From positions 169,678 through 233,677 of the forward strand of contig NZ_JANLCK010000006.1 of NCBI RefSeq assembly GCF_024979315.1: a stretch of DNA of 64,000 bases, given 5' to 3'. The stretch's first letter is position 1, and the number at the start of each line of letters is the position of its first letter. Of this stretch, positions 1-8,392 are shown piece after piece. A program made the position numbers and the translations under genes. Under the pieces are notes generated by a model. The model had not been told where the DNA came from. It made no database searches and saw only the letters and a list, made by a program, of their open reading frames with translations. This stretch comes from Herbiconiux oxytropis (lineage in GTDB: Bacteria; Actinomycetota; Actinomycetes; Actinomycetales; Microbacteriaceae).

Positions 1-553
1 CGCCGCCGACCGCTACGACATCACGGCGCTCGCCCGCCAGAGCGTCGAGCTCCTGGCGCGGGAGACGGGTGAGAGCGCCTTCCTCTCGGCCAGGCGGGGC
101 ACCGAGACCGTGTGCCTCCTCCGCGAGGAGGGCAGCTTCCCGCTGCGGTCGTTCGTGCTGGCGGAGGGGGTGCGCTTCCCGCTCGGCGTCGCGTCGGCGG
201 GCCTGGCGATCCTCTCCTACCTGCCCGAGGAGGAGGCCGACGCCTACCTCGCCGATCACGCCGTCGCCCTCGAGGCGCGCTGGGGGAGCGCCCACGCCGA
301 GCCCGCCCTGCGCGAGCGCATGGCGACCACTCGCGAGACGGGCTACGCCGTCAATCCGGCGCTCATCCTCGAGGGCAGCTGGGGAATGGGCGCGGCGGTC
401 TTCGATGCCGCGGGCCGCCCCGCCTGGGCGCTCAGCCTCACGGGGGTCGAGTCCCGCTACCGGCCCGACCGCCGCCCCGAACTCGGCCGCCTCCTCCTCG
501 CCGAGGCCCACGCACTCACCAAGCGTCTCACCACCACACCGCGCGGCTTCTAG
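1..553 (+). CDS. IclR-family transcriptional regulator, C-terminal part
   Basis: This is the 3' part of a DNA-binding repressor/activator of the IclR family; its N-terminal winged helix lies upstream of the window. The visible 183 residues, read in frame from base 2, match the IclR effector-binding domain: ELLARETGESAFLSARRG at the start, the LRSFVLAEGVRFPLGVASAG segment of the ligand pocket, then the late motif of the form GYAVNPALILEGSWGMGAAV. The gene ends at TAG (551-553). That stop codon lies inside the probable -10 element of the next gene. The ligand cannot be told. The family usually controls catabolism of aromatic acids, glyoxylate or sugars. Confidence 0.85.
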   Translation, partial: AADRYDITALARQSVELLARETGESAFLSARRGTETVCLLREEGSFPLRSFVLAEGVRFPLGVASAGLAILSYLPEEEADAYLADHAVALEARWGSAHAEPALRERMATTRETGYAVNPALILEGSWGMGAAVFDAAGRPAWALSLTGVESRYRPDRRPELGRLLLAEAHALTKRLTTTPRGF

Positions 554-556
554 AAT
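551..556 (+). promoter_or_regulatory. -10 element of probable leaderless promoter (TAGAAT)
   Basis: TAGAAT fits the actinobacterial TANNNT -10 consensus and ends 7 bases before the ATG at 564, so transcription should begin at or next to the start codon. No ribosome binding site is seen. It overlaps the stop codon of the IclR gene. Confidence 0.5.
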
Positions 557-563
557 CGCGTGC

Positions 564-1388
564 ATGCCCGTCATCCGGATCGAGGACCTCAGCGACCCGC
601 GGCTGGCCGACTACGCCCACGCCACCGACGTGGCGCTCAAGAACTCCCACCGCACCGACGCCGGCCGCGAGCACGGCCTCTACCTCGCCGAGTCGCTCCT
701 CGTGCTCGAGCGCGCCCTCCGCGCCGGCCACGTGCCGCGCTCGGTGCTCGCCCTCGGTGCCTCCGAGCCCGAGGCCACCGCAGCGCTCGCCGCGGCCGGT
801 CACCCCGAGGTTCCCGTCTTCGTCGGCCCGGGCGCCCTCCTCGCCGAGCTCACCGGCTACCTCCTGCACCGCGGCCTCATCGCCTCGATGCGCCGCCCAC
901 CCCTGCCCGACCCCGCCGAGCTCATCCGCCACGCCCGCCGCGTCGTCGTGCTCGAGAACGTCGTCGACCCCACCAACGTGGGCGCCATCTTCCGCTCGGC
1001 CGGGGCCATCGGTGCCGATGCGGTGCTCGTGACGCCCCGCTGCAGCGACCCGTTCTACCGCCGCGCCATCCGAGTGAGCATGGGAACCGTGCTGCAGGTG
1101 CCCTGGACCCGCGCCCCCGAGTGGCCGGCCCTCGCCCCGCTCCTCCGTGAGCACGGCTTCCACACCGCCGCGCTCGCCCTCACCCCGGATGCCGTGAGCC
1201 TCCGCGACTTCGAGCGCGCGCTCCCCGAGCGGGTCGCCCTCGTGCTCGGCGCCGAGGGCGAGGGCCTCACCGCCGAGGCGATCGCCGCCGCCGACACCGT
1301 CGTGCAGATCCCGATGCTGCACGGCATCGACTCCCTCAACGTCGCCGCCGCGAGCGCGGTCGCCCTGTGGGCGGTCTCGGCGAGCTGA
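564..1388 (+). CDS. TrmH/SpoU-family RNA 2'-O-methyltransferase
   Basis: Predicted SAM-dependent ribose 2'-O-methyltransferase acting on rRNA or tRNA (SPOUT knot fold). The 274-residue protein has an N-terminal substrate-binding region (residues 1-125) followed by the SpoU catalytic domain. Motif 1 is VDPTNVGAIFRSAGAIGAD, motif 2 is VLGAEGEGLT and motif 3 is IPMLHGIDSLNVAAASAV, together forming the cofactor knot. Length and order are typical of actinobacterial TrmH proteins, but the modified nucleotide is unknown. The ATG at 564 is chosen because an upstream in-frame extension would run through the IclR gene, and because a TANNNT -10 sits 7 bases upstream. Confidence 0.9.
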   Translation: MPVIRIEDLSDPRLADYAHATDVALKNSHRTDAGREHGLYLAESLLVLERALRAGHVPRSVLALGASEPEATAALAAAGHPEVPVFVGPGALLAELTGYLLHRGLIASMRRPPLPDPAELIRHARRVVVLENVVDPTNVGAIFRSAGAIGADAVLVTPRCSDPFYRRAIRVSMGTVLQVPWTRAPEWPALAPLLREHGFHTAALALTPDAVSLRDFERALPERVALVLGAEGEGLTAEAIAAADTVVQIPMLHGIDSLNVAAASAVALWAVSAS

Positions 1389-1421
1389 GCCGCATTCCGT
1401 GCATGTCTCACCCGCGGCTCA
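1386..1421. terminator. Hairpin between convergent genes
   Basis: TGAGCCGC at 1386-1393 pairs with GCGGCTCA at 1414-1421 around a 20-base loop, between the convergent methyltransferase and deaminase genes. It probably serves as a bidirectional terminator; there is no strong T-run. Confidence 0.4.
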
Positions 1422-1877
1422 CTCCTCGCCGATGTCCTCGTTCCAGAGCTCGGGTTCGGCGGCGATGAACTCCGTCATGAGCTCCACGCACTCCTCCGAG
1501 TCGACCACCGTGACCTCGACACCCCGCTCCCGCAGGTAGTCCTCGCCGCCGTAGAAGGTGCGGTTCTCGCCGATGATCACCCGCGGGATCCCGTAGAGCA
1601 GGATCGCGCCCGTGCACATGTCGCACGGCGACAGCGTGGTCACCATCGTCGCCCGCGCGTAGACGGAGGCCGGGAGGCGCCCCGCGTTGGCGAGGCAGTC
1701 CGTCTCGCCGTGCAGGATGGGGGAGTCTCGCTGCACCCGCTTGTTGAAGCCCACGGCGAGCACCTCGCCGTCGACCACGAGGGCGGCACCGATCGGGATC
1801 CCGCCCGTGGCCCGCCCCTCCCTGGCCGCCTCGATCGCGTGCGCGAGCAGCGCGGTGTCGGTCGAGATGTCTGTCAT
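1419..1877 (-). CDS. Cytosine deaminase, yeast Fcy1-type (CMP/dCMP-deaminase fold)
   Basis: Zinc-dependent deaminase of 152 residues. Zinc ligands and catalytic residues are visible: H56-G-E58 and P84-C85-D-M-C88. The surroundings resemble Saccharomyces Fcy1 closely: TTLSPCDMCTGAI, then YGIPRVIIGEN, and an acidic C-terminus (WNEDIGEE). The His/Glu/Cys numbering is offset by six from the yeast enzyme. The expected reaction is cytosine to uracil; related bacterial proteins may deaminate other bases. The ATG at 1877 has AGGAG upstream. It is the last gene of the BMP/ABC nucleobase import operon, 53 bases after the second permease, which fits deamination of the imported base. It is unrelated to the CodA amidohydrolase common in bacteria. 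Confidence 0.85.
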   Translation of the reverse strand: MTDISTDTALLAHAIEAAREGRATGGIPIGAALVVDGEVLAVGFNKRVQRDSPILHGETDCLANAGRLPASVYARATMVTTLSPCDMCTGAILLYGIPRVIIGENRTFYGGEDYLRERGVEVTVVDSEECVELMTEFIAAEPELWNEDIGEE

Positions 1878-1930
1878 GGTCGTTCTCCTGTTCGTTCCTG
1901 GTCTGTCCTGGAGTTCATCTAGGCCCTCGC

Positions 1931-2830
1931 TCACGCTCGCCGATACGGCGTGAGGTACGCCCCCGGATACCGCACCTTCCGGCCCCACACGGCCAGAGCC
2001 GCGATCACCACGAGATACGGGAACGCGATCAGCAGCTCGTTCGGCACCCCGCTGAACATCGGCGTGATCGCGAGCTGCAGCTGCAGCGCATCCGTGAACC
2101 CGAACAGCAGGGCGCCCGCGACGACGGGCCACACCTTCCAGCGCCCGAAGATCACGAGCGCGATGCAGATCCAGCCTCGGCCGGAGACGATGTCGAGCGT
2201 GAAGCTGCCGAGCAGCGAGAGGGTGAGGAACGATCCGCCGACGGCCATCAGCGCGCTGCCGAGCATGAGCGCCGCGTAGCGGGTGCGGGCCACCGGGATG
2301 CCGGCGGCGTCGGCCGCCTCGGGGTTCTCGCCCACGGCGTGCAGCCGCAGCCCGAACCCGGTGGAGCGCAGCACCCACCACAGCACGGGAGCGAGCACGA
2401 GGAACGCCACGAAGGTCATGGGGTACTGGGCGAGCACCCCGAGCCCCGGGAACCACCGTTCGAACGACGCGGCCGCCTGCTGCGTGCCGGTGGCGAAGAG
2501 CAGCCGGTTGGTGAAGTCGCACGCGGCCACGAGCAGCAGCGTGGTGCCGATGCCCGCGACGTGCTGGTTCACGCCGAGCGTCACGGTGAGCAGCCCCATC
2601 AGGGCGCCGGCCGCGAGCCCCGCCACCACGGCGGTGCCGAGCCCGAGGTACGGGTTGCCCGTGGTCACGGCCGTGAGGAAGCCCACGAAGGCCCCGGCGT
2701 ACATCGTGCCCTCGATGCCGAGGTTGAGGATGCCGGCGCGCTCGTTGATGAGAGCGCCGAGCGCGGCCCAGACGAGCGGCGTGGCGATCGTGAGGGTGGC
2801 GGCGAGCACTGCGAGAAGAGGGAAGTCCAT
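1931..2830 (-). CDS. ABC transporter permease, BMP/nucleoside uptake type (YufQ/BmpD-like)
   Basis: Integral membrane subunit (299 residues) of a BPD_transp_2 family importer for nucleosides or nucleobases. It opens with MDFPLLAVLAATLTIATPLV and has the family signature INERAGILNLGIEGTMYAGA at about residues 28-47; roughly eight hydrophobic segments follow. The ATG overlaps the TGA of the preceding permease by one base (TGATG), showing translational coupling. It forms a heterodimer with the product of the gene at 2830-3921 and is energised by the ATPase at 3918-5510. Confidence 0.92.
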   Translation of the reverse strand: MDFPLLAVLAATLTIATPLVWAALGALINERAGILNLGIEGTMYAGAFVGFLTAVTTGNPYLGLGTAVVAGLAAGALMGLLTVTLGVNQHVAGIGTTLLLVAACDFTNRLLFATGTQQAAASFERWFPGLGVLAQYPMTFVAFLVLAPVLWWVLRSTGFGLRLHAVGENPEAADAAGIPVARTRYAALMLGSALMAVGGSFLTLSLLGSFTLDIVSGRGWICIALVIFGRWKVWPVVAGALLFGFTDALQLQLAITPMFSGVPNELLIAFPYLVVIAALAVWGRKVRYPGAYLTPYRRA

Positions 2831-3921
2831 CAGGCGTCCTTCCGTTCGGCCGTGCTGCGTCTTCGCACGAACGGCCGCCGCAGCACCACCCGATACCTGC
2901 GCGCCGCGAGCAGCGCGACCACGGCGAGCAGCAGCGTCGAGCTCACGATCGCTCCCATCTGCGTGGGCAGCTGCAGCGCGATCGAGGCGTTCTGCGCCCC
3001 CACCGCGATGTCGCCGAGCAGCAGCGACACGAGCAGCACGCCGCCCGCGGTCAGTGCGCCGAGCGTCGCGACCACGACCCCCGTGTAGCCGTAGCCGTTC
3101 GAGATGCTCGCGGTGAGCTGATGCTGCACGCCGAGCACCTGCACGGCCCCGCCGAGTCCGGCGAGAGCGCCCGAGACGAGCGCCGACCGGAACTGCAGCG
3201 TGGTCACCCGGATGCCGGAGAACCGCGCGGCGCCCGGCGACTGACCGGCCGCCCGCAGCCGCAGCCCGAGCGGCGTGAACGACATCACCACGAACACCAC
3301 GACCACGAGCGCGAGTCCGATCACGAAGCCCCAGTGCACCCGCGATCCCTCTGCCAGGGTCGGCAGCGTGTAGCCGGCGCCGTAGCGGTCGGAGTCGGGG
3401 AAGCCCGTCTCCGAGTTCCGCCACGGCCCGTTGAGCAGCCCCTGCACGAGCAGCAGCGCCACGGGGTTCAGCAGCAGCGTGGTCACGACCTCGTCGATGT
3501 GGGCCCGCCGCTTGAGGAACGCGGGGAGGAACCCCCAGATCAGCCCGCCGAGGGCTCCGGATGCCGCGGCGAGCGGCAGGGCGAGCACGGCCGGCAGGCC
3601 GGGAAGGTAGAGGCCGGGGATCGTCGCGGCGATCGCGCCCGCCAGGAACTGCCCCTCGGCCCCGATGTTGAAGTAGCCCACCCGGAATGCCACGGCGACC
3701 GCGAGGCCCGTGAACAGCAGAGGTGTGGCGGCCAGCAGCACGTCGCCGATGCCGCCGGGGGTCGTGAGCGGGTTGATCGTGTAGCGCTGGTAGGCGGCCA
3801 CGGGGTTGGCGCCGGCGAGCCGGATCGGCCCGGCCGTGAGCAGCAGGGTCAGCACGACGGCGCCCAGCACGGCCGCGGGAGCGAGCCAGCGCGATTCGCC
3901 GGCCCGGAGCAGGATCTTCAC
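2830..3921 (-). CDS. ABC transporter permease, BMP/nucleoside uptake type (YufP-like)
   Basis: First permease of the nucleobase importer, 363 residues. It carries the BPD_transp_2 signature FRVGYFNIGAEGQFLAGAIA and about nine hydrophobic segments, and ends in a basic cytoplasmic tail (RRPFVRRRSTAERKDA). The GTG start at 3921-3919 overlaps the ATPase stop codon (GTGA), which fixes the start and indicates coupled translation. It pairs with the 1931-2830 product to form the channel. The extra N-terminal and periplasmic length relative to its partner is usual for YufP-type subunits. Confidence 0.92.
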   Translation of the reverse strand: MKILLRAGESRWLAPAAVLGAVVLTLLLTAGPIRLAGANPVAAYQRYTINPLTTPGGIGDVLLAATPLLFTGLAVAVAFRVGYFNIGAEGQFLAGAIAATIPGLYLPGLPAVLALPLAAASGALGGLIWGFLPAFLKRRAHIDEVVTTLLLNPVALLLVQGLLNGPWRNSETGFPDSDRYGAGYTLPTLAEGSRVHWGFVIGLALVVVVFVVMSFTPLGLRLRAAGQSPGAARFSGIRVTTLQFRSALVSGALAGLGGAVQVLGVQHQLTASISNGYGYTGVVVATLGALTAGGVLLVSLLLGDIAVGAQNASIALQLPTQMGAIVSSTLLLAVVALLAARRYRVVLRRPFVRRRSTAERKDA

Positions 3922-5510
3922 GAGTGCGCCCCCGCCCCGGCGGTCATGCCGGTCATCAGCAGACCGAGCTCCTCGCGCGAGGTCCCTGCCGCGAGCACCT
4001 CGCCCACGATGCGGCCCGAGACCATCACCACGATCCGGTCGCAGAGGCCGAGCAGTTCGTCGAGGTCCTCCGAGATCACGAGCACTCCTGCCCCGCGCTC
4101 CCGGAGCGCGCGCAGCTGCGAATAGACGTACTCGCACGCGCCCACGTCGAGTCCGCGCGTGGGCTGCGAGGCCACGAGGGCTTTCGGCTCCCGCGCGATG
4201 GCCCGCGCCAGCAGCACCTTCTGCATGTTGCCGCCCGACAGGCTCCGGATGGGGTCACCCGGCTTCGCGCGGATGTCGAACCTCTCCATCAGTCCGGCCA
4301 CGTGCTCCTTGATGCGCCGGCGGCTGGTGAACGGGCCGGTGCGGAACCGGTCGAGATCCTCGAGCACGAGGTTCTGCTCCACGCTGAGGTTCAGCACCAC
4401 GCTGCCGCGGCGATCCTCGGTGAGCCGGCCGAGCCCCGCGCGCAGCCGCTTCGTCACGTCGAGGCGGGTGATGTCGGCGCCGTCCACGCGCACGGCGCCG
4501 GAGGAGGCCGGGGTCATTCCGCAGAGCACCGAGACGAGCTCGGTCTGCCCGTTGCCGGAGACCCCCGCGACGCCCACGATCTCGCCGGCGTGCACGGTGA
4601 GCGAGACCTCGTCGAGCAGCGGCTTCCCGGTGCCCGCGAGGGTGATCCGGTCGATGTCGAGCACGCCGGATCGCGAGACCTGCGCCACCGGCTGCTCCAC
4701 CCCGGCGCCCGGCACCTCGAGCCCCACGGCGGTCGCGAGCGCCTCAGCCTCGACGGTGTCCGCGGCGGACCCCGCTTCCGGTTCCGTCACCCGGTCCGCC
4801 GAGCCCACCATCATGGCCGCGATCTGCGCCGGCACGAGCCCCTCGGCCGGCACGTCGGCCACGATCCGACCCCGCCGCAGGATGCTCACGCGGTCCGCGA
4901 TCTCCACCACCTCGTGCAGCTTGTGCGAGATGAAGATCACACCCATGCCGTCGGCCGTCAGCCGCCGGATCGACTCGAACAGCACGGCGACGTCCTGGGG
5001 CACGAGCACCGCGGTCGGCTCGTCGAGGATGAGCAGGCGGCAGTCGTGGAAGAGCGCCTTCACGATCTCCACCCGCTGCCGCTCGCCCACCGAGAGCGTG
5101 CCCACGACCGCATCCGGTTCGATCGCCACACCGATTCGCGCCGCCGCCTCGAGCACCTTCGTCTTCGCGGCGGAGCGGTTGACGCGGCCGAGGCCCGAGC
5201 CCGCGAGCATGAGGTTCTCGGTCACCGTCATGGTGTCCACGAGCGAGAACTCCTGGGTGACCATGCCGATGCCGGCGGCCATCGCATCGGCGGGCCCGTG
5301 CATCCGGATCTCGGTGCCGTCGACGAGGATCGACCCCGAGTCGGCCTGGCTCAGACCGTAGAGGATGCGCGTGAGGGTCGACTTGCCGGCCCCGTTCTCG
5401 CCGAGCAGAGCGAGCACCTCGCCCGGGAGCACCCGGAGGTCGATCGAGTCGTTCGCCACCACCGCCCCGAAGGTCTTGGTGATGCCGCGGAGCTCGGCGA
5501 GCGGGCCCAT
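3918..5510 (-). CDS. Double-domain sugar/nucleoside ABC importer ATPase (YufO-like)
   Basis: ATP-hydrolysing subunit of 530 residues with two fused nucleotide-binding domains. Domain 1 has a complete Walker A (GENGAGKST, residues 37-45), signature LSVGERQR and Walker B LLILDEPTAVL. Domain 2 has the degenerate Walker A GVSGNGQTE typical of RbsA/YufO proteins, with signature LSGGNMQK and a Thr-Arg-Gly in place of the Walker B Glu region (SQPTRGLDVG). One catalytically weak site is normal for this family. It lies between the BMP lipoprotein (2 bases upstream) and the permeases (4-base overlap). Confidence 0.93.
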   Translation of the reverse strand: MGPLAELRGITKTFGAVVANDSIDLRVLPGEVLALLGENGAGKSTLTRILYGLSQADSGSILVDGTEIRMHGPADAMAAGIGMVTQEFSLVDTMTVTENLMLAGSGLGRVNRSAAKTKVLEAAARIGVAIEPDAVVGTLSVGERQRVEIVKALFHDCRLLILDEPTAVLVPQDVAVLFESIRRLTADGMGVIFISHKLHEVVEIADRVSILRRGRIVADVPAEGLVPAQIAAMMVGSADRVTEPEAGSAADTVEAEALATAVGLEVPGAGVEQPVAQVSRSGVLDIDRITLAGTGKPLLDEVSLTVHAGEIVGVAGVSGNGQTELVSVLCGMTPASSGAVRVDGADITRLDVTKRLRAGLGRLTEDRRGSVVLNLSVEQNLVLEDLDRFRTGPFTSRRRIKEHVAGLMERFDIRAKPGDPIRSLSGGNMQKVLLARAIAREPKALVASQPTRGLDVGACEYVYSQLRALRERGAGVLVISEDLDELLGLCDRIVVMVSGRIVGEVLAAGTSREELGLLMTGMTAGAGAHS

Positions 5511-5512
5511 CC

Positions 5513-6637
5513 CTACTCGCCCACGGTGGTGGAGCCGGCGGGCGCCTCCTCGTCGACGGGCGTCTCGAACTCGCCGGCGAGGATCTCCGCCTGGCGGGCC
5601 TCCACCGACGAGATCAGGTCGGCCGGCACCTCGAAGGCGGTCTCGGTGTTGAACGGGGCGAGTGACGATCCGCCGTTGATCATGAAGGAGAACTCCCCGA
5701 GGTTCGCGGCCTCGTAGCTGCCGTCCTCCACCGACTCCACGATCGCCTCGACGGTGGGCCGCATGTCCCAGAGCAGCGAGCTCACGACGTGCTCGGGCGC
5801 CTCGGCCTGCTGGTCGACCATCATGCCGAACACGGGCAGTCCGTTCTCCTCAGCGGCCGCGATCACGCCCGCCCGCTCGGCGAACAGCACGTCGGCGCCT
5901 CCCGCGATGGCGGCCTCGGCGGCCTGCTTGGCGGTGGCCGGGTCGAAGAACGAGTTGATGAACGACACCGTCACGGTCGCCGACGAGTTCGTCTCCTGCG
6001 CGCCTGCGATGAACGCGTTCACGATGCGGTTGACCTCGGGGATCGGCATGGCCGCGACGACGCCGATGGTGCCGGACTCGGTGAGACCGCCCGCGGTCAT
6101 GCCCGCGAGGTAGGCGGGGTCCTGCATCCAGTTGTCGAAGACGCTGAAGTTCGGTGCCTGCTCCTCGCCCCCCGAGCCGAAGGCGAAGGCGATGTCGGGG
6201 AAGTCGGCGGCCACGGCGCGCACGGCGTCCTCGGCGGCGAAGGCGTCGCCGATGATGATGTCGGGCTCCTGGTTGGCGATGATGTCGCGCAGTCCGCTCT
6301 CCATCTCGTCGGCCGTGGCGAGGTTGTCGACGTGCTGGTACTCGATCAGGCCGTCCTCGGCCGCGCTCTCGAGGGCGGCGTGGATGGCGCCGTCCCAGGG
6401 CTCCTCGAGGGGCGTCGCGAACGCGCCGAACACCAGCGGGAGGCCGGATTCCCCGCCGTCGGCGCCGGTCGAGGCCTCCTCGCCCGTGGTGCCGCCGCAC
6501 GCGGCGACGGTCACGAGCACAGCGCACGCGAGAGCGAGGGAAGCCACGCCACGGCCCAGGCGCCGAAAAGAGGAAGAGTATGAGGAGGAGGTGGCGGATC
6601 GGGTGGGCATGCTGCGGGGGCGGAAACCGTGGATCAT
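5513..6637 (-). CDS. BMP-family substrate-binding lipoprotein
   Basis: Extracytoplasmic receptor of the nucleoside/nucleobase importer (basic membrane protein/PnrA family), 374 residues. A long signal peptide ends at the lipobox VAAC (C47), followed by a Gly/Glu-rich linker and the BMP domain (about residues 70-340). The domain includes NQEPDIIIGDAFAAEDAV, the glycine-rich GTIGVVAAMPIPEVNR and GGADVLFAERAGV. The start at 6637 is preceded by GAGAGG six bases upstream; ATG 6610 is an alternative giving a shorter signal peptide. First gene of the operon, divergent from pucR, so PucR very likely controls it. Confidence 0.92.
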   Translation of the reverse strand: MIHGFRPRSMPTRSATSSSYSSSFRRLGRGVASLALACAVLVTVAACGGTTGEEASTGADGGESGLPLVFGAFATPLEEPWDGAIHAALESAAEDGLIEYQHVDNLATADEMESGLRDIIANQEPDIIIGDAFAAEDAVRAVAADFPDIAFAFGSGGEEQAPNFSVFDNWMQDPAYLAGMTAGGLTESGTIGVVAAMPIPEVNRIVNAFIAGAQETNSSATVTVSFINSFFDPATAKQAAEAAIAGGADVLFAERAGVIAAAEENGLPVFGMMVDQQAEAPEHVVSSLLWDMRPTVEAIVESVEDGSYEAANLGEFSFMINGGSSLAPFNTETAFEVPADLISSVEARQAEILAGEFETPVDEEAPAGSTTVGE

Positions 6638-6743
6638 CGGGTGCCTCTCGGAATCATCGGTGGATGCGGTGCGGGGAATCCTTCGAGACTAGGGGCCGCT
6701 GGATCGACTCACCCAGGGGCAGAACGTCATTTCACGGCCGTAA

Positions 6744-6766
6744 ACACCGGACAGTCTGTACGGTGT
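6744..6766. promoter_or_regulatory. 23-base palindrome at the pucR promoter
   Basis: Eleven-base arms around a central T pair with one mismatch (outer arms ACACCG and CGGTGT, inner ACAG and CTGT). The palindrome covers the TANNNT -10 (TACGGT, 6759-6764) that sits 7 bases before the pucR ATG. Likely an operator for autoregulation by PucR or for a co-regulator of the divergent importer operon. Confidence 0.45.
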
Positions 6767-6771
6767 GAACC

Positions 6772-8370
6772 ATGCCCTTCACCGTGGCCGACCTGCTCGA
6801 CCTCCCTTCGCTCCGCCGGGCCAGGCCCGAGGTCGTGAGCGGATCGGCGGCCATCGCGGCGCAGCCGGTGCGCTGGGTGCACACGAGTGAGATCTTCGAG
6901 ATCGCACCGCTCTTGAAGGGCGGCGAGGTGCTCCTCACCACGGGTCTCGGCCTCGTGGCCGTGTCACCGGATGCGCGGCGCAGCTACATCGCCGACCTCG
7001 CGCGGGTGGGCGTCGCCGCCCTCGTGCTCGAGCTCGGGCGCACGTTTCCCGAGGTGCCCGCCGAGGTCGTCGCCGAGGCGGCCAGGGTGGGGCTGCCGCT
7101 CGTGCTGCTGCACGGCGTGGTGCCCTTCATCGAGGTCACCGAGGCGGCCCACTCCCGCATCCTCGGCGGCGAGCTCGCCGAACTGCAGGCTGCGGCCGCC
7201 GTGCGCGAGCAGCTGCTCGCGGCGCTCGCCGAGAACCGGGGTCTCGCCGCCTTCATCGGCGCCGTGAGCGAGGCGGCCGGGTGCCCTGCCGGGCTCACCA
7301 CGACCGCCGGCGAGCTCGTGGCCGGTGCCGAGCGCACACCGGACCCGGCCGGCGGCGGTGGCGGCGAGCAGGGCCGGATGCCGTTCGACCCGCACACCGC
7401 AGTCGTCACCGTGGGTGGCGAGGCATGGGGGAGTCTCTCGCTGCACCCTGCGCCGGCACCGGAGCCGGGGTCGCCAGGGGCCGCGACGCTCCGTGCCGTG
7501 CTCGAGGTGGCGGTGCCGCTCGTGGCGGTGGAGGTGTCCCGTTCAGGCGGCGCTCCGGTCAGCCGCCATCAGGCGGGCGCCGACCTGCTCCGCGACATGG
7601 TCACGGGCCGCTACGTCTCCACGGGCGAGCTCGCCTCCCGTGCGGTGGGAGCCGGGCTCGTGGTGCGTCCCGGCCAGAAGGCGATCGCGATCTGCGTGCA
7701 TCCGAGGGCCGCCCGCACGAGCGCGTCGAGCGTCGTGATCGCGGCGAGGGCGGTGGCCCCCCGGGTCTACGGTGCAGCGCTCGTGGCCGAGCACGAGGGC
7801 GACGTGCTGATCGGGGTGAGCACGCTCCCGCGCGAGCTCCGCCGCACGCTCGCGCGGTTCGCCGAGGAGCTCGAGGGCGAGCTCCGCTCGACCGTCGGCG
7901 GCGGTGTGATCGTGAGCGCCGGCAGCCCGGTCGACGACGTGCCCGCTCTCGTCAGCGTCTTCCCGAGCGCCCGCGAGACGGCGGCGCTCGCCGCGCGCCT
8001 CACCCCATCGGCCACCGTGGTGCTGGCCGCCGACTTCGCGCTCTACCAGCTGCTCGTCTCGCTCGTCGACGACGAGGCGCTCGAGAGCTTCGTCACCGGC
8101 CAGCTCGGAGCGCTCCTCGCGCACGACGCACGCACGGGAGCAGGGCTCGTGATGACCCTCGACACCTACCTGGGCTCCGGCCTGTCGAAGACCCGCACGG
8201 CCGAGACGCTCGGCATCCGGCGGCAGACCCTCTACGGGCGGCTCGAGCGGATCGCGTCGCTGCTCGGCGGGCTCGATCTCGACAACCGGGAGCGCCGCAC
8301 CGCCCTCGACCTCGCGCTCGTGAGCTGGCGGCTCCGGCTCGCCGCCGCGCAACCGGCCCTCCTGCCCTGA
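6772..8370 (+). CDS. PucR-family transcriptional regulator
   Basis: Regulator of 532 residues with the PucR architecture. An N-terminal purine-catabolism ligand-binding domain (about residues 8-130, containing WVHTSEIFEIAPLLKGGEVL) is followed by a central GGDEF-like CdaR region (about 280-400) and a C-terminal HTH_30 helix-turn-helix (TRTAETLGIRRQTLYGRLER, about residues 465-485). Known members sense purine or pyrimidine status and act on adjacent uptake and catabolic genes. It is divergent from the BMP importer operon. The start is fixed by the -10 element TACGGT 7 bases upstream, so the transcript is probably leaderless. Confidence 0.92.
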   Translation: MPFTVADLLDLPSLRRARPEVVSGSAAIAAQPVRWVHTSEIFEIAPLLKGGEVLLTTGLGLVAVSPDARRSYIADLARVGVAALVLELGRTFPEVPAEVVAEAARVGLPLVLLHGVVPFIEVTEAAHSRILGGELAELQAAAAVREQLLAALAENRGLAAFIGAVSEAAGCPAGLTTTAGELVAGAERTPDPAGGGGGEQGRMPFDPHTAVVTVGGEAWGSLSLHPAPAPEPGSPGAATLRAVLEVAVPLVAVEVSRSGGAPVSRHQAGADLLRDMVTGRYVSTGELASRAVGAGLVVRPGQKAIAICVHPRAARTSASSVVIAARAVAPRVYGAALVAEHEGDVLIGVSTLPRELRRTLARFAEELEGELRSTVGGGVIVSAGSPVDDVPALVSVFPSARETAALAARLTPSATVVLAADFALYQLLVSLVDDEALESFVTGQLGALLAHDARTGAGLVMTLDTYLGSGLSKTRTAETLGIRRQTLYGRLERIASLLGGLDLDNRERRTALDLALVSWRLRLAAAQPALLP

Positions 8371-8392
8371 CGCTCGTGCCGGGAGGTGTGCG

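Noticed and set aside
528..1322. Long minus-strand open frame opposite the methyltransferase
   Set aside because: Gly/Glu/His-rich shadow of a GC-rich gene with no family motifs; the plus frame has clear SpoU motifs. The same reasoning removes the other long antisense frames, for example 3924-5717 and 12733-15096.
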